Shown here: in pieces, positions 27,142 through 36,673 of the stretch
How the letters are laid out: each line of letters starts with the position of its first letter
Numbering within the stretch: the first letter of the stretch is position 1
From: Prevotella herbatica
Lineage (GTDB): Bacteria; Bacteroidota; Bacteroidia; Bacteroidales; Bacteroidaceae
DNA length: 64,000 nt
NCBI RefSeq assembly: GCF_017347605.1
Contig: NZ_AP024484.1
Span: forward strand, 3,362,501 to 3,426,500
Direction: 5' to 3'
Translations under genes and position numbers: made by a program
The notes under the pieces: generated by a model
Database searches by the model: none
What the model was told of the DNA's origin: nothing
The model's input: the letters and a program-made list of their open reading frames with translations, nothing else

Positions 27142-29076
27142 TTAATATTCCCCAGAATACCTGAGCATCTGGTGTGAATAGGTCTCTGTGTAGTCTAAGA
27201 CAATATCCTTTATATTTCCATCAGCATCATATTGTGGCTTCATCCACGGATTAATGAATCCCTTGTATGGAGCAATATTTAGTGACGCATATCTATCCAG
27301 CACTTCACGATGTAGATCAGGATTGAGTTTAATACCATATTTCTCCACAAGACTCTTTGCTGCATCGAAATCGCCTTCACTCTTTATTCTCTGAATCTCA
27401 TGAAGTTCCTGAGCAAAGATATTTCTCAAAGCTTCATAGTCTTTGACTTCAACATAATGTTTACCGTCACGCTCCACAATGCTAACAACGCTATTATCCT
27501 TATCCATATCAAGTGCCCAGTTTGCTATCAGCGCACGATTTCTCATGTGAGCCTCTTCGATATCAGAACCTAGACTAATACGTACCGACTGAGTAAGCAG
27601 TCCATTCTGCATATAAGTATAGTACTGGCTCTTATAAGCCTCTTTATTTGGTACAAGTTCAAGCTCTATCAATTTATCATCAGCAATATAATAAAGCCCG
27701 AATAAGTCTGCCCTAGCCTCTTCTATCGTATTTCCATAAGCCTTTAGCGCATCAGGATCTGTACCTTGACGTAATCTTCCGCTACCATGTCCAAGACATT
27801 CATGAAGATCAGTATGTAAGTCATCACATATATCACCATATTTCTCGATCAAATCGTTTGTAGCCTGATCTATAACAAACTCAGACATGAAACCATTTCC
27901 ATGAGCGGCCTTGCTATATGCCTCAGTAAGATTACAGATAGTAATACTTTTTGAACCATGCTCAGCCCTTATCCAGTCAGCATTAGGAAGATTGATGCCT
28001 ATAGCCGAAGCTGGATATTCATCACCGCCAAGCATTGCTGCACAAATAACGTTTGCTGTAACACCCTTTACCTTTGGTTTGCGGAATTCTAGTGCTACAG
28101 GAGAATGATCCTCAAACCACTGAGCATTATCACTAATGGTCTTAGTGCGCTTTGTTGCCTCTATATTTTTATATTCTACGATACCTTCCCAAGAGCCCTT
28201 CAAACCGAGCGGATCACCATACACCTCAATAAAACCATTGATAAAATCGACCATGCCATCTTGCTCCTTCAACCATTCAATAGAATATTCATCGAATATT
28301 CTTAAATCTCCTGTTTTATAATATTTTATGAGCGTAGATATAACCTTTTTCTGCTGATCGTTCTCTACATATTCAGAAGCCTTGCCAAGCCAATGAATTA
28401 TATTGCATATCTTGTCACCATACAAAGAATCAGCTTTGCAAACTAATTCTTTAATCTCTCCATTCTGTTTCACTAACTTTGTGTTAAGTCCATAAGATAT
28501 AGGATGCTTATCATCTGAATCCTTCAACTTAGCATAGAACTGTTCAACTTCGTTTTGATTAACTCCCTCATAATAATTGCAAGCAGATGTTTCTATCAAA
28601 TCAGCACCATCTGCCTGATTAACTCTTTTAGACATGAAATCTGCATCAAAGATAGCTGGCAGAATATCTTTAAGAAGAGAATCTCTGTCTTCGTCTGAAT
28701 TTATGCCTAACTGTGAATCAGAAAGAGTATTGAAAGCATTAACAAAAAAGTCACGAGTAAACTCTGGAACGAATTTATTACATCCATAGTGATGATGAAT
28801 TCCACTAGAAAACCATACACGCTTCAAATACACAACAAGAGACTTGAACTCTTCATCATCTCTGCTGCCAGCATAATTGATATATATAGACTCAAGAACT
28901 TTTCTTATTTTCAAGTTATATTTTCCGAATTGTTGGAAAGTTATATCACGTCCGGCAAGAGTTGCTTTGGAAAGATAGTATATATATATTTTTTGTTTTA
29001 ATGATAAATCTTCAAATCCTGAAAGCTTATATCTCAACATTTGCAAATCTGCAAATCTTTCATCATTATAATTCAT
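27142..29076 (-). CDS. Dipeptidyl peptidase III, M49 family
   Basis: A 644-residue zinc metallopeptidase that releases dipeptides from the N-terminus of oligopeptides. The M49 signature HECLGH lies at about residues 425-430 and the second zinc motif EEARADLFGLYY follows about 30 residues later. No signal peptide is seen, so it is probably cytoplasmic. An in-frame GTG four codons upstream (29088) is possible, but the ATG at 29076 is preferred. It forms an operon with the HEAT-repeat gene. Confidence 0.93.
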   Translation of the reverse strand: MNYNDERFADLQMLRYKLSGFEDLSLKQKIYIYYLSKATLAGRDITFQQFGKYNLKIRKVLESIYINYAGSRDDEEFKSLVVYLKRVWFSSGIHHHYGCNKFVPEFTRDFFVNAFNTLSDSQLGINSDEDRDSLLKDILPAIFDADFMSKRVNQADGADLIETSACNYYEGVNQNEVEQFYAKLKDSDDKHPISYGLNTKLVKQNGEIKELVCKADSLYGDKICNIIHWLGKASEYVENDQQKKVISTLIKYYKTGDLRIFDEYSIEWLKEQDGMVDFINGFIEVYGDPLGLKGSWEGIVEYKNIEATKRTKTISDNAQWFEDHSPVALEFRKPKVKGVTANVICAAMLGGDEYPASAIGINLPNADWIRAEHGSKSITICNLTEAYSKAAHGNGFMSEFVIDQATNDLIEKYGDICDDLHTDLHECLGHGSGRLRQGTDPDALKAYGNTIEEARADLFGLYYIADDKLIELELVPNKEAYKSQYYTYMQNGLLTQSVRISLGSDIEEAHMRNRALIANWALDMDKDNSVVSIVERDGKHYVEVKDYEALRNIFAQELHEIQRIKSEGDFDAAKSLVEKYGIKLNPDLHREVLDRYASLNIAPYKGFINPWMKPQYDADGNIKDIVLDYTETYSHQMLRYSGEY

Positions 29077-29119
29077 TTTATCAACCACCTATTTTAATTG
29101 TAATCGTTATTAACTCAAA

Positions 29120-29160
29120 AGAGTCCGCAGGAAAAGTTATTAACCCTTACCTGCGGACTC
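29120..29160 (-). terminator. Terminator behind the AraC-type gene
   Basis: A perfect 11-bp hairpin, GAGTCCGCAGG/CCTGCGGACTC, with TTTT following on the minus strand. It separates the regulator at 29184-29681 from the DPP III operon. Confidence 0.8.
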
Positions 29161-29183
29161 ATTATTTTATTGTATTCTTCTCA

Positions 29184-29681
29184 TTAATCTTCTACGGAAG
29201 ACTTTGCTTTATTCTTAGAACCTGGCTTACGTCCACGTTTTTTAGGTTCTTCCAACAAAGTAGGATGCTGTTTTAGATGGCGCAGCTTATAGTCTCTTGG
29301 AGTGCACCCATTCAATTTGAAAAATGATGCATAGAAAGATTGTCTGTTTGAAAAGCCGACCATATCTGAAATATCTTCCATGTTCAAATCTTTGAATCTT
29401 CTATCAACGAGCAATGTCATAGCTTCTTCTATTCTATACTTATTGACAAAAGATGTATAGTTCATGTGAAATCTCACATTTACAACCGCAGAGATGTAGC
29501 GAGTATTTGTTCCCAACTCCTCTGCCAGTTTCTTGGCAGAGTATTCTTTATCCTTGTATTTCTTCTGAATCAGAATAATATCAAGAATTTTCTCTTTAAA
29601 CTCATCCATGAGCCCGGGGCTAACAAGCGTGCGATAAGCAGCCTCTTTCTCCTTTTTCTCGGTAATGTTATATTTTGCCAT
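29184..29681 (-). CDS. AraC-type DNA-binding protein with AT-hook tail
   Basis: A 165-residue regulator with no separate ligand domain. An AraC helix-turn-helix pair occupies residues about 45-135 (KKLAEELGTNTRYISAVV and DISDMVGFSNRQSFYASFFK, ending GCTPRDYK). The C-terminal 30 residues are basic and contain KKRGRKPGSKNK, an AT-hook-like minor-groove motif. Such a small AraC protein may act as a nucleoid-like or constitutive activator. The target is unknown. It is divergent from recQ with 122 bp between starts. Confidence 0.85.
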   Translation of the reverse strand: MAKYNITEKKEKEAAYRTLVSPGLMDEFKEKILDIILIQKKYKDKEYSAKKLAEELGTNTRYISAVVNVRFHMNYTSFVNKYRIEEAMTLLVDRRFKDLNMEDISDMVGFSNRQSFYASFFKLNGCTPRDYKLRHLKQHPTLLEEPKKRGRKPGSKNKAKSSVED

Positions 29682-29778
29682 AATTATTTAGATTAATTAC
29701 CTCCCTTATTTGTTGCAAATTTAAATATAAATAATTAATAAATCAAGTTTTAGTGCAACTTTTTTACAAAAAAAGCAT

Positions 29779-29786
29779 TATCTTTG
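29779..29786 (+). promoter_or_regulatory. -7 element of recQ
   Basis: TATCTTTG lies 17 nt before the ATG at 29804, which fixes that start rather than the upstream ATG at 29753. Confidence 0.65.
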
Positions 29787-29803
29787 TTGAAATTTTAACA
29801 TTT

Positions 29804-31642
29804 ATGGGTATTAAGGACATCTTAAAGAAGTATTTCGGGTATGATTTTTTTAGACCAAATCAACTAGAGATAATAAATAATATAATTTCGGGTAAGGACA
29901 CCGTTGTTTTGATGCCTACAGGAGGTGGTAAGAGTTTATGTTATCAAGTTCCTGCGTTGGCAATGAAAGGTACCGCCATTGTGGTTTCACCACTCATAAG
30001 TTTGATGCATGACCAAGTTGAGGCTCTCAAGGCAAACGGTATTCCGGCAGAAGCCCTGAATAGCGGAAATGATGATAGTGAAGACGTTATTATTAGGCGA
30101 AGATGCATAAGTGGTGATCTCAAGTTAATTTATGTTTCGCCCGAACGTCTTATATCAGAAATTCCATATCTTTTTGCAAACATAGAAATAAGTCTTTTTG
30201 CAATTGATGAGGCGCATTGCATAAGTCAGTGGGGACATGATTTCAGACCGGAATACAACCAACTTGGAATATTACATGAGAAATTTCCCAACGTGCCAGT
30301 TATGGCACTCACAGCTACCGCCGACAAAATAACCAGACTTGATATTGTTAAGCAACTAAACTTAAGAGTTACTGATAAAGATATTTTTATCAGTAGTTTT
30401 GACAGACCTAACCTATCTCTTGACGTAAAGCGAAACTTTAACAAAAGACAGAAACTTAACTATATAGAGTCTTTTATAACAGGGAACTCAAACCAAGCAG
30501 GAATCATATACTGTATGGCAAGAAAGACGACAGAAAGTCTTGCAACAGACTTACAGAAGATGGGTATTGAAGCGCAGCCATACCACGCCGGACTAAGCAA
30601 TGATGAGCGAAGCAGAATACAGAATCTGTTTAAAATGGATCAAATTCAAGTTATTTGCGCAACAGTTGCTTTTGGTATGGGCATTGATAAAAGTAACGTG
30701 AGATGGGTTATACACTATAACCTGCCGAAATCTATTGAGAGCTTTTACCAGGAAATTGGTCGTGCAGGAAGAGATGGAGCACCAGCAGAAACGATTCTAT
30801 TCTACAGCATGGCTGACATAATAACTCTTAGAAAGTTTGCCCATGATAGCGGCCAACAACGCATAAACGAGGAAAAGCTAACCCGTATGCAGGAATATGC
30901 AGAAAGCCAAGTTTGCAGACGTAGAATTCTACTAAACTATTTTGGAGAACCTGCCGATCACGATTGTAATAATTGTGATGTTTGCAGTCATCCACCGAAG
31001 AAGTTTGACGGCACTACTACCGTTCAAAAGGCACTTAGTGCAATAGTGAGAACCAACGAACAGATACACATAGGTACAATCGTGGAGATTTTAAGAGGAA
31101 TGAACACTACAAGTGTATTGCGTAATGGTTACAATGCGATTAAAACTTACGGTGTGGGGAAAGACTTAAGTGTTTCTACATGGCAGGATTTCCTTTTACA
31201 GATGTTACAAATGGGATTCATTGAGATTGCTTATAACGACCATAACAAGGTGAAAATCACCACTTTAGGAAAAGACATCTTGTATGGAAGAGAAAAGGCT
31301 TCGCTAATTATACCTCAACAAGAAACGACAAAATCGCAAATTACAAAATCAACAACAAGACGCAATAAGATTCCAGAACTTCACGTTTCTTTAATAAACA
31401 AAGTTGACACTGTTGAACCAGAAGATATTCAGCTATATGAGAGTTTGAAAAAAGTGAGAAAAACGCTAGCCGACTCACAAGGATTTCCAGCTTATATTGT
31501 CATGTCTGACAAAGTGTTACATGCAATAGCGACCATAAAGCCTAAGAGTATCGAGGATTTCGGCAACATACCAGGTATTGGTGAATACAAGAAAATTAAA
31601 TACGGAAAAGTTTTTATAGACAAAATCAATAACAAAAAATAA
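29804..31642 (+). CDS. recQ: ATP-dependent DNA helicase RecQ
   Basis: A 612-residue 3'-5' helicase. Walker [31 protein letters not shown] (DEAH), ALTATAD, the motif V/VI region [18 protein letters not shown] and [10 protein letters not shown] are all present. The RQC zinc site is made by [12 protein letters not shown] and CNNCDVC. A C-terminal HRDC domain (about residues 540-610) follows, so the architecture is full length. It acts in recombination and replication-fork repair. The next gene starts 4 nt downstream and is probably co-transcribed. Confidence 0.96.
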   Translation: MGIKDILKKYFGYDFFRPNQLEIINNIISGKDTVVLMPTGGGKSLCYQVPALAMKGTAIVVSPLISLMHDQVEALKANGIPAEALNSGNDDSEDVIIRRRCISGDLKLIYVSPERLISEIPYLFANIEISLFAIDEAHCISQWGHDFRPEYNQLGILHEKFPNVPVMALTATADKITRLDIVKQLNLRVTDKDIFISSFDRPNLSLDVKRNFNKRQKLNYIESFITGNSNQAGIIYCMARKTTESLATDLQKMGIEAQPYHAGLSNDERSRIQNLFKMDQIQVICATVAFGMGIDKSNVRWVIHYNLPKSIESFYQEIGRAGRDGAPAETILFYSMADIITLRKFAHDSGQQRINEEKLTRMQEYAESQVCRRRILLNYFGEPADHDCNNCDVCSHPPKKFDGTTTVQKALSAIVRTNEQIHIGTIVEILRGMNTTSVLRNGYNAIKTYGVGKDLSVSTWQDFLLQMLQMGFIEIAYNDHNKVKITTLGKDILYGREKASLIIPQQETTKSQITKSTTRRNKIPELHVSLINKVDTVEPEDIQLYESLKKVRKTLADSQGFPAYIVMSDKVLHAIATIKPKSIEDFGNIPGIGEYKKIKYGKVFIDKINNKK

Positions 31643-31645
31643 AAT

Positions 31646-32824
31646 ATGAAAAAAATTCTTACACTGTTTTTTATCGTTATTTTTACAATACCGTCGTTGG
31701 CCCGTAAAAATTTCTACACCATTATAGTATCTTTAGATGGTTGTAGATGGGACTATCCTGAATTCTACGACACACCTTTTATTAATTATATAGCAGAAAA
31801 AGGCGTAAAATCAGGACTCATACCATCATATCCGTCAAAGACATTTCCGAATCATTATACGCTGGCTACAGGATTATATCCTGACCATCATGGAATTATT
31901 GCCAATTCATTTGTAAATAGAAAAGACGGAGAAGTTTTCTCTCTAAGCAACCCTAAAACAAAGACTGATAGCAAATACTATAAGGGTGAACCTGTATGGA
32001 TTACGGCAAAGAAGCAAGGTAAAAAAGTATATACATATCATTGGCCTGGCTCTGATGTGAAACTTAAAGATGGATATCCTGACGTTTTTTTCAACTATGA
32101 CACCAATCATCTTTCTGTATCTGAAAGAATAACCCTCGCATCACAGGCTATTAACAGTAAACAGGCACCTGATTTGATCATGGTTTACTTTGAGGAGCCA
32201 GACCATAGCGGACACGAATTCGGACCACAGGATCCAAAGACAAAGAATGCACTACGCAATATGGATGGAATGCTTCAAGAACTTTGGGACAATGTACAGA
32301 ACGGTCCACGCAAAGACAGCGTAAACCTTATTGTGGTGTCTGATCACGGAATGACTCTTGTGACTCCGGAGAGAAAAATTGAATGCCGCAAATATCTAAA
32401 ACCATATTGGTTTGAGCGCATTGAAGGAAACCTGCCAGCACAGATATACTGCAAGAAACAATATATTGATTCTGTGTACAACGCATTAAAGGATATTCCA
32501 CATCAGCGAGTTTGGCGCAGAAATGAAATACCAGCTTATCTGCACTATGACAGCAACAAGAACATTGGTGACGTTGTTGTATCACCTGATGAAGGTTGGC
32601 TCGTATACGACCAAAAGGTTACTACGGGAGGTATGCACGGATATGATCCGGAATATAGTGACATGCATGCTTTGTTCCGTGCAATGGGACCAGATTTCAA
32701 GAAAACAGAAATTCCACATTTCCGCAATGTTGACATATATGATTTGTTATGCCATCTACTGAAAATATCTCCAGCAAAGAATGACGGAAATCTTGAAGAA
32801 ATAAAAAGTATATTGAAAAATTAG
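31646..32824 (+). CDS. Ectonucleotide pyrophosphatase/phosphodiesterase-like protein
   Basis: A 392-residue exported enzyme of the alkaline phosphatase superfamily. After the signal peptide come SLDGCRWDY (metal Asp) and PSKTFPNHYTLATGLYP, in which the Thr is the expected nucleophile of NPP enzymes. EEPDHSGHEFGP and VVSDHGM give the other metal ligands (Asp/His). It would cleave phosphodiester or pyrophosphate bonds in nucleotides or lipids outside the cytoplasm. It is coupled to recQ by a 4-nt gap, which need not reflect shared function. Confidence 0.88.
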   Translation: MKKILTLFFIVIFTIPSLARKNFYTIIVSLDGCRWDYPEFYDTPFINYIAEKGVKSGLIPSYPSKTFPNHYTLATGLYPDHHGIIANSFVNRKDGEVFSLSNPKTKTDSKYYKGEPVWITAKKQGKKVYTYHWPGSDVKLKDGYPDVFFNYDTNHLSVSERITLASQAINSKQAPDLIMVYFEEPDHSGHEFGPQDPKTKNALRNMDGMLQELWDNVQNGPRKDSVNLIVVSDHGMTLVTPERKIECRKYLKPYWFERIEGNLPAQIYCKKQYIDSVYNALKDIPHQRVWRRNEIPAYLHYDSNKNIGDVVVSPDEGWLVYDQKVTTGGMHGYDPEYSDMHALFRAMGPDFKKTEIPHFRNVDIYDLLCHLLKISPAKNDGNLEEIKSILKN

Positions 32825-32838
32825 GAACTACTGAATTA

Positions 32839-32904
32839 CGTAAACCTTTACGCATGTTTTTTATAAAAATAAAGACTATCGTAAAGGTTTATTTGTTATC
32901 TTTG
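32839..32904 (+). promoter_or_regulatory. uxaB promoter with two LacI-type operators
   Basis: CGTAAACCTTTACG (32839-32852) is a palindrome of the LacI-family type. A second, near-complete copy CGTAAAGGTTTATT is at 32880-32893, next to the -7 element TATCTTTG at 32897-32904. Together the pair also forms an inverted repeat that could fold as a hairpin. Hexuronate-responsive repression is inferred from the downstream gene. Confidence 0.55.
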
Positions 32905-32956
32905 CAACACAATTAAAAATGAGTAAAATAAAAACAAAATAAATAGGAAACTAATC

Positions 32957-34438
32957 ATGAAAGAATTAAAAGCTTTGAACAAGCGTACCGCTCCTAAGAG
33001 CGTAATGCCTGAGAAAATCATTCAGTTTGGCGAAGGCAACTTTTTGCGTGCATTTGTAGATTGGATTATTTGGAATACCAACCAGAAAACAGACTTCAAT
33101 GGTAGCGTTGTTGTTGTTCAACCTATCGAAAGAGGTATGGTAGACTGGCTCAACGGACAGGATTGCCTTTATCACGTTAATCTTCAAGGTAAGGAAAACG
33201 GACAGCCGGTAAACACTCTCGAGCGCATTGACGTTATCAGCAGAGCACTAAACCCTTACACTCAGAATCAAGCTTTCATGGCTCTTGCCGAGCAGCCAGA
33301 AATTCGCTTTGTTATCTCAAATACTACTGAGGCTGGTATTGCTTATGATGACACATGCAAATTCACAGACGCTCCTGCATCAAGCTATCCTGGCAAATTG
33401 GTTCAATTGCTATATCATCGCTATAAGACTTTCAACGGCGATCCTACAAAGGGATTGATTTTAATGCCTTGTGAACTTATATTCCTTAACGGTCATCACT
33501 TGAAGGAATGCATTGAAAAGTATATTGAACTTTGGAAAGAAGATCTTGGTGCTGATTACGCTGACTTCAAGGCTTGGTTTGAAAAATATAACTATGTTTG
33601 TGCAACTCTTGTAGACCGTATCGTTCCTGGATTCCCACGCGACACCATCAATGAGATACAGCAGAAGATATCTTACAAGGATAATCTCGTTGTTAAGGCA
33701 GAGAGCTTCCACTTGTGGGTAATCGAGAAAGCAGAGAATATGACTGTAGAACAGTTAAAGAATGAATTCCCAGCTGACAAAGCCGGGCTTCACGTTCTTA
33801 TCACTGATGACGAGAAGCCATATCACGCTCGTAAGGTTACATTGCTTAATGGTCCTCACACTGTATTGTCTCCTGTTACATTCCTAAGCGGAGTAAACAT
33901 TGTACGTGATGCTTGCGAGCATCCTGTATTGGGCAAGTATATACATAAGGTTCAGTTTGATGAACTAATGCAGACTCTTGACCTCCCAATGGATGAACTT
34001 CAGAAGTTCGCAGGCGATGTACTTGAAAGATTTGAGAATCCATTTGTAGACCATCAAGTAACAAGTATCATGCTCAACTCATTCCCTAAGTTTGAGACTC
34101 GTGACCTTCCAGGAGTAAAGATTTACTTGCAGCGTAAGGGAGAACTTCCACAGGGACTTGTATTCGGACTTGCAGCTATCATCACTTATTATAAGGGTGG
34201 CAAGCGTGCAGACGGAACTCCAATCGTTCCTAACGACGATCAAAAGATAATGGATAAGTTAGCAGAACTTTGGGCTACAAACGATACGAAGAAGATCGCA
34301 GAAGGTGTTCTTGCATTCGATTATGTTTGGCATGAAGACCTGAACAAGACGGTTCCAGGACTTGCAGAACTAGTAAAGAAAGATCTTGACCTGATTCAGG
34401 AAAAAGGAATGCTTGAAGCAGTTAAGACTATTCTTTAA
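32957..34438 (+). CDS. uxaB: Tagaturonate reductase (altronate oxidoreductase)
   Basis: A 493-residue NAD-dependent enzyme of the mannitol dehydrogenase superfamily that interconverts tagaturonate and altronate in galacturonate catabolism. The N-terminus IIQFGEGNFLRAFVDW is the family's dinucleotide-binding block; RIVPGFPR and KVTLLNGPHT (with the catalytic Lys/Asn/His region) follow. It is a single gene between its own operator-bearing promoter and a strong terminator. The acetylesterase at 22.2 kb fits the same pectin-use theme. Confidence 0.92.
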   Translation: MKELKALNKRTAPKSVMPEKIIQFGEGNFLRAFVDWIIWNTNQKTDFNGSVVVVQPIERGMVDWLNGQDCLYHVNLQGKENGQPVNTLERIDVISRALNPYTQNQAFMALAEQPEIRFVISNTTEAGIAYDDTCKFTDAPASSYPGKLVQLLYHRYKTFNGDPTKGLILMPCELIFLNGHHLKECIEKYIELWKEDLGADYADFKAWFEKYNYVCATLVDRIVPGFPRDTINEIQQKISYKDNLVVKAESFHLWVIEKAENMTVEQLKNEFPADKAGLHVLITDDEKPYHARKVTLLNGPHTVLSPVTFLSGVNIVRDACEHPVLGKYIHKVQFDELMQTLDLPMDELQKFAGDVLERFENPFVDHQVTSIMLNSFPKFETRDLPGVKIYLQRKGELPQGLVFGLAAIITYYKGGKRADGTPIVPNDDQKIMDKLAELWATNDTKKIAEGVLAFDYVWHEDLNKTVPGLAELVKKDLDLIQEKGMLEAVKTIL

Positions 34439-34442
34439 AAAT

Positions 34443-34486
34443 AAAAAGCAATTAGGTGAAAAGATTTTTTCACCTAATTGCTTTTT
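34443..34486 (+). terminator. uxaB terminator
   Basis: A perfect hairpin with arms GCAATTAGGTGAAAA/TTTTCACCTAATTGC followed by CTTTTT. Confidence 0.9.
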
Positions 34487-34512
34487 ATCATATAATGGCA
34501 TAAACAAAACTT

Positions 34513-35256
34513 ATGGACCAATTCATTATACAGTCTTTGAAAGAATATGCAGAACGATACGAAACAGAAACGTTCTTATTTGAAGACCCTTCAATATTCA
34601 TGCACAAAGTACAAGGCGAACGCAATCAAGAACTTATAAGCTTTATTGCAGCCGGACTAAGTTATGGTAGAAGAGAGTTATTCTTTCCAAAGATTCAGTA
34701 TATCATTGATTGTTCAGATGGTGATGTAGAAAAATGGATACTTTCCAATGATTTCTGTAAAGATATCCCCGATAAAAACAATTGTTATTATCGCTTATAT
34801 ACAAACAAAATCATCAATAATTTTATCAGACGCATAAAAGGTCTGCTTGAAGAATATGGATCATTACGTCAGTTTGCCGTAAGTAACACAAAAGATAACA
34901 ATGCGTTTACACTTATAGAAGCGTTTACAAAATACTTTAATAATAATGAAGTATCACACGTTATCCCTAAAGACACAAAATCAAGTTGCAAGCGATTATG
35001 CATGTTCTTGCGCTGGATGGTGAGAAATTCATCACCTGTTGACTTAGGCTTGTGGAGTGACATCGTTGACAAACGCACGCTCATTATGCCAATGGATGTG
35101 CACGTGATTCAGGAAGCCGTTAGACTTGGACTGATGACTGGCAAAAGCGCAAGCATGAAGTCTGCACAGAAACTTACAAACCTTATGCTTGATATTTTCC
35201 CAGAAGATCCGTTGAAAGGCGACTTTGCGCTATTCGGATATGGAGTAAACCATTAA
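34513..35256 (+). CDS. DUF2400/TIGR02757 family protein
   Basis: A 247-residue soluble, mostly helical protein. The segments DPSIFMHKV, ISFIAAGLSYGRRELFFPKI, CKRLCMFLRWMVR and the C-terminal FALFGYGVNH are typical of the TIGR02757 (DUF2400) family, which is common in Bacteroidetes and related by fold to helix-hairpin-helix DNA glycosylases. No function is established. It is a single gene converging on the glucosaminidase gene. Confidence 0.85.
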   Translation: MDQFIIQSLKEYAERYETETFLFEDPSIFMHKVQGERNQELISFIAAGLSYGRRELFFPKIQYIIDCSDGDVEKWILSNDFCKDIPDKNNCYYRLYTNKIINNFIRRIKGLLEEYGSLRQFAVSNTKDNNAFTLIEAFTKYFNNNEVSHVIPKDTKSSCKRLCMFLRWMVRNSSPVDLGLWSDIVDKRTLIMPMDVHVIQEAVRLGLMTGKSASMKSAQKLTNLMLDIFPEDPLKGDFALFGYGVNH

Positions 35257-35276
35257 AAGGCTTACCCCGATATAAA

Positions 35277-36197
35277 TTAATAAACTCTAAGAGAATCCCC
35301 CACTCTGATTTGATAATCAGGTGTAAGATCATTTTTCTTGTATAGGCTCTTTAGCTTCATGCCATAGAACTGAGCTATGCTATACATACTTTCTCCAGGT
35401 CTAACAATATGTGGACGTCTCTTATATGCCTTATCAGCTTTAGAGCGCTTTTTCTTAAGATAAATAACCTCTCCTTCCTGAAGTATATCGCGCTTATTTC
35501 GTTCATTATATCTAGCAATCTTTCTGTATGAAATATCAATCTCTTTGCCTATACTCTTGAAGGTATCACCCTTGCGTGCCTTAATATAATAGTTTTTGTT
35601 GTATATATATATAGGATGAAGAATCATACCGCTACGAGCATGAGAACTTTCTACACCATGTTTCGCCATAAACTTGTCATAAGAACTGGCTGTATCATAT
35701 TGATATAATTTATAGAGTTCAATTATACCAATAAGTTTTGGTGCATATTGCGGATTTGTTGCATAGCCGCATGCCTTTAGTCCATAAGCCCATCCACGAT
35801 AATCAGTTCTGTCTAATGAGAACAGACGACTATATCTAACATTATTTTTGAGAAACTTGCTATGATCTTCATAACTCTGCAAAGCATTGTCATAAGCACG
35901 GAAACACTCATTCACAGCATCATCATCAGTATAAACAGAAGCCCCTAACCAATCATGACATTTAATACCAAAATGATTGTTGCCATTTACTGTCAAAGAA
36001 CTTCTTCCAGCAGAACTCTCAAATACACCCTGCGCCAGAGTTATACTTGCTGGAATATTATACTTCAGCATTTCCTCTATTGCAAGATCCTTATATTGGT
36101 TTATATATGACTGATATGCTGAATTCCACTTCATCTGCGCCATACCATTTATGGAAGAGATGAAAAGAATTAGCAACAAAACGTTTATTTTCCTCAT
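35277..36197 (-). CDS. Peptidoglycan N-acetylglucosaminidase with two LysM domains
   Basis: A 306-residue exported cell-wall hydrolase. After a signal peptide (ending NGMAQ) a GH73/FlgJ-like glucosaminidase domain spans about residues 28-165, with IPASITLAQGVFESSAGRS (catalytic Glu) and NNHFGIKCH. Two LysM modules follow at about residues 207-255 and 262-306 (HIVRPGESMYSIAQFYG), which bind peptidoglycan. It would cut septal or lateral wall glycan in the periplasm. Confidence 0.93.
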   Translation of the reverse strand: MRKINVLLLILFISSINGMAQMKWNSAYQSYINQYKDLAIEEMLKYNIPASITLAQGVFESSAGRSSLTVNGNNHFGIKCHDWLGASVYTDDDAVNECFRAYDNALQSYEDHSKFLKNNVRYSRLFSLDRTDYRGWAYGLKACGYATNPQYAPKLIGIIELYKLYQYDTASSYDKFMAKHGVESSHARSGMILHPIYIYNKNYYIKARKGDTFKSIGKEIDISYRKIARYNERNKRDILQEGEVIYLKKKRSKADKAYKRRPHIVRPGESMYSIAQFYGMKLKSLYKKNDLTPDYQIRVGDSLRVY

Positions 36198-36274
36198 AAT
36201 AATATGTATATTTTACAAAATTACGAAATATCATAAAAAATACAAAAAAAAACGGCAGCTTTAATAATTATTAG

Positions 36275-36282
36275 TAATTTTG
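36275..36282 (+). promoter_or_regulatory. -7 element of folK, implying a leaderless transcript
   Basis: TAATTTTG ends only 4 nt before the ATG at 36287, so transcription is expected to begin at or next to the start codon. Confidence 0.5.
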
Positions 36283-36286
36283 CTTT

Positions 36287-36673
36287 ATGTTTGACAAAAC
36301 AAAATTAATAATAGCTTTTGGGTCTAACTTTGAGCCACAGATAAATATTGCAAAGGCAAAACAACAGCTTTCGTCTATTTTTGAGACGACTGAATTTTCA
36401 TCTGAAATATGGACTGATCCTATTAATATAAAGTCTGAAAAATTCATAAACTGTATCGCTATTGCCGAAACATCATTTGATTTAAATTCTGTATTATCCT
36501 CTCTTAAGGATATTGAAGATCTATGTGGCAATACTATTGAAAAGCGCAAATGCGGTAAAGTTATTATGGATGTCGACATATTAAAGTATGGTGACACTAT
36601 CATGCACAATGATGACTGGAAAAGACCATATATAATACAATTACTTAAAGAACTTCATATCAATATAAAATGA
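36287..36673 (+). CDS. folK: HPPK-like protein (FolK)
   Basis: A 128-residue protein resembling 6-hydroxymethyl-7,8-dihydropterin pyrophosphokinase in folate synthesis. IIAFGSNFEP at the N-terminus and KVIMDVDILKYGD (the DxDxL metal site) match the family. It is about 30 residues shorter than typical FolK, and the usual RWxPRxIDLDIL block is altered to RKCGKVIMDVDIL, so it could be a minimal or diverged version. The stop overlaps the start of the M64 gene (ATGA), so the two are translated together. Confidence 0.75.
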   Translation: MFDKTKLIIAFGSNFEPQINIAKAKQQLSSIFETTEFSSEIWTDPINIKSEKFINCIAIAETSFDLNSVLSSLKDIEDLCGNTIEKRKCGKVIMDVDILKYGDTIMHNDDWKRPYIIQLLKELHINIK

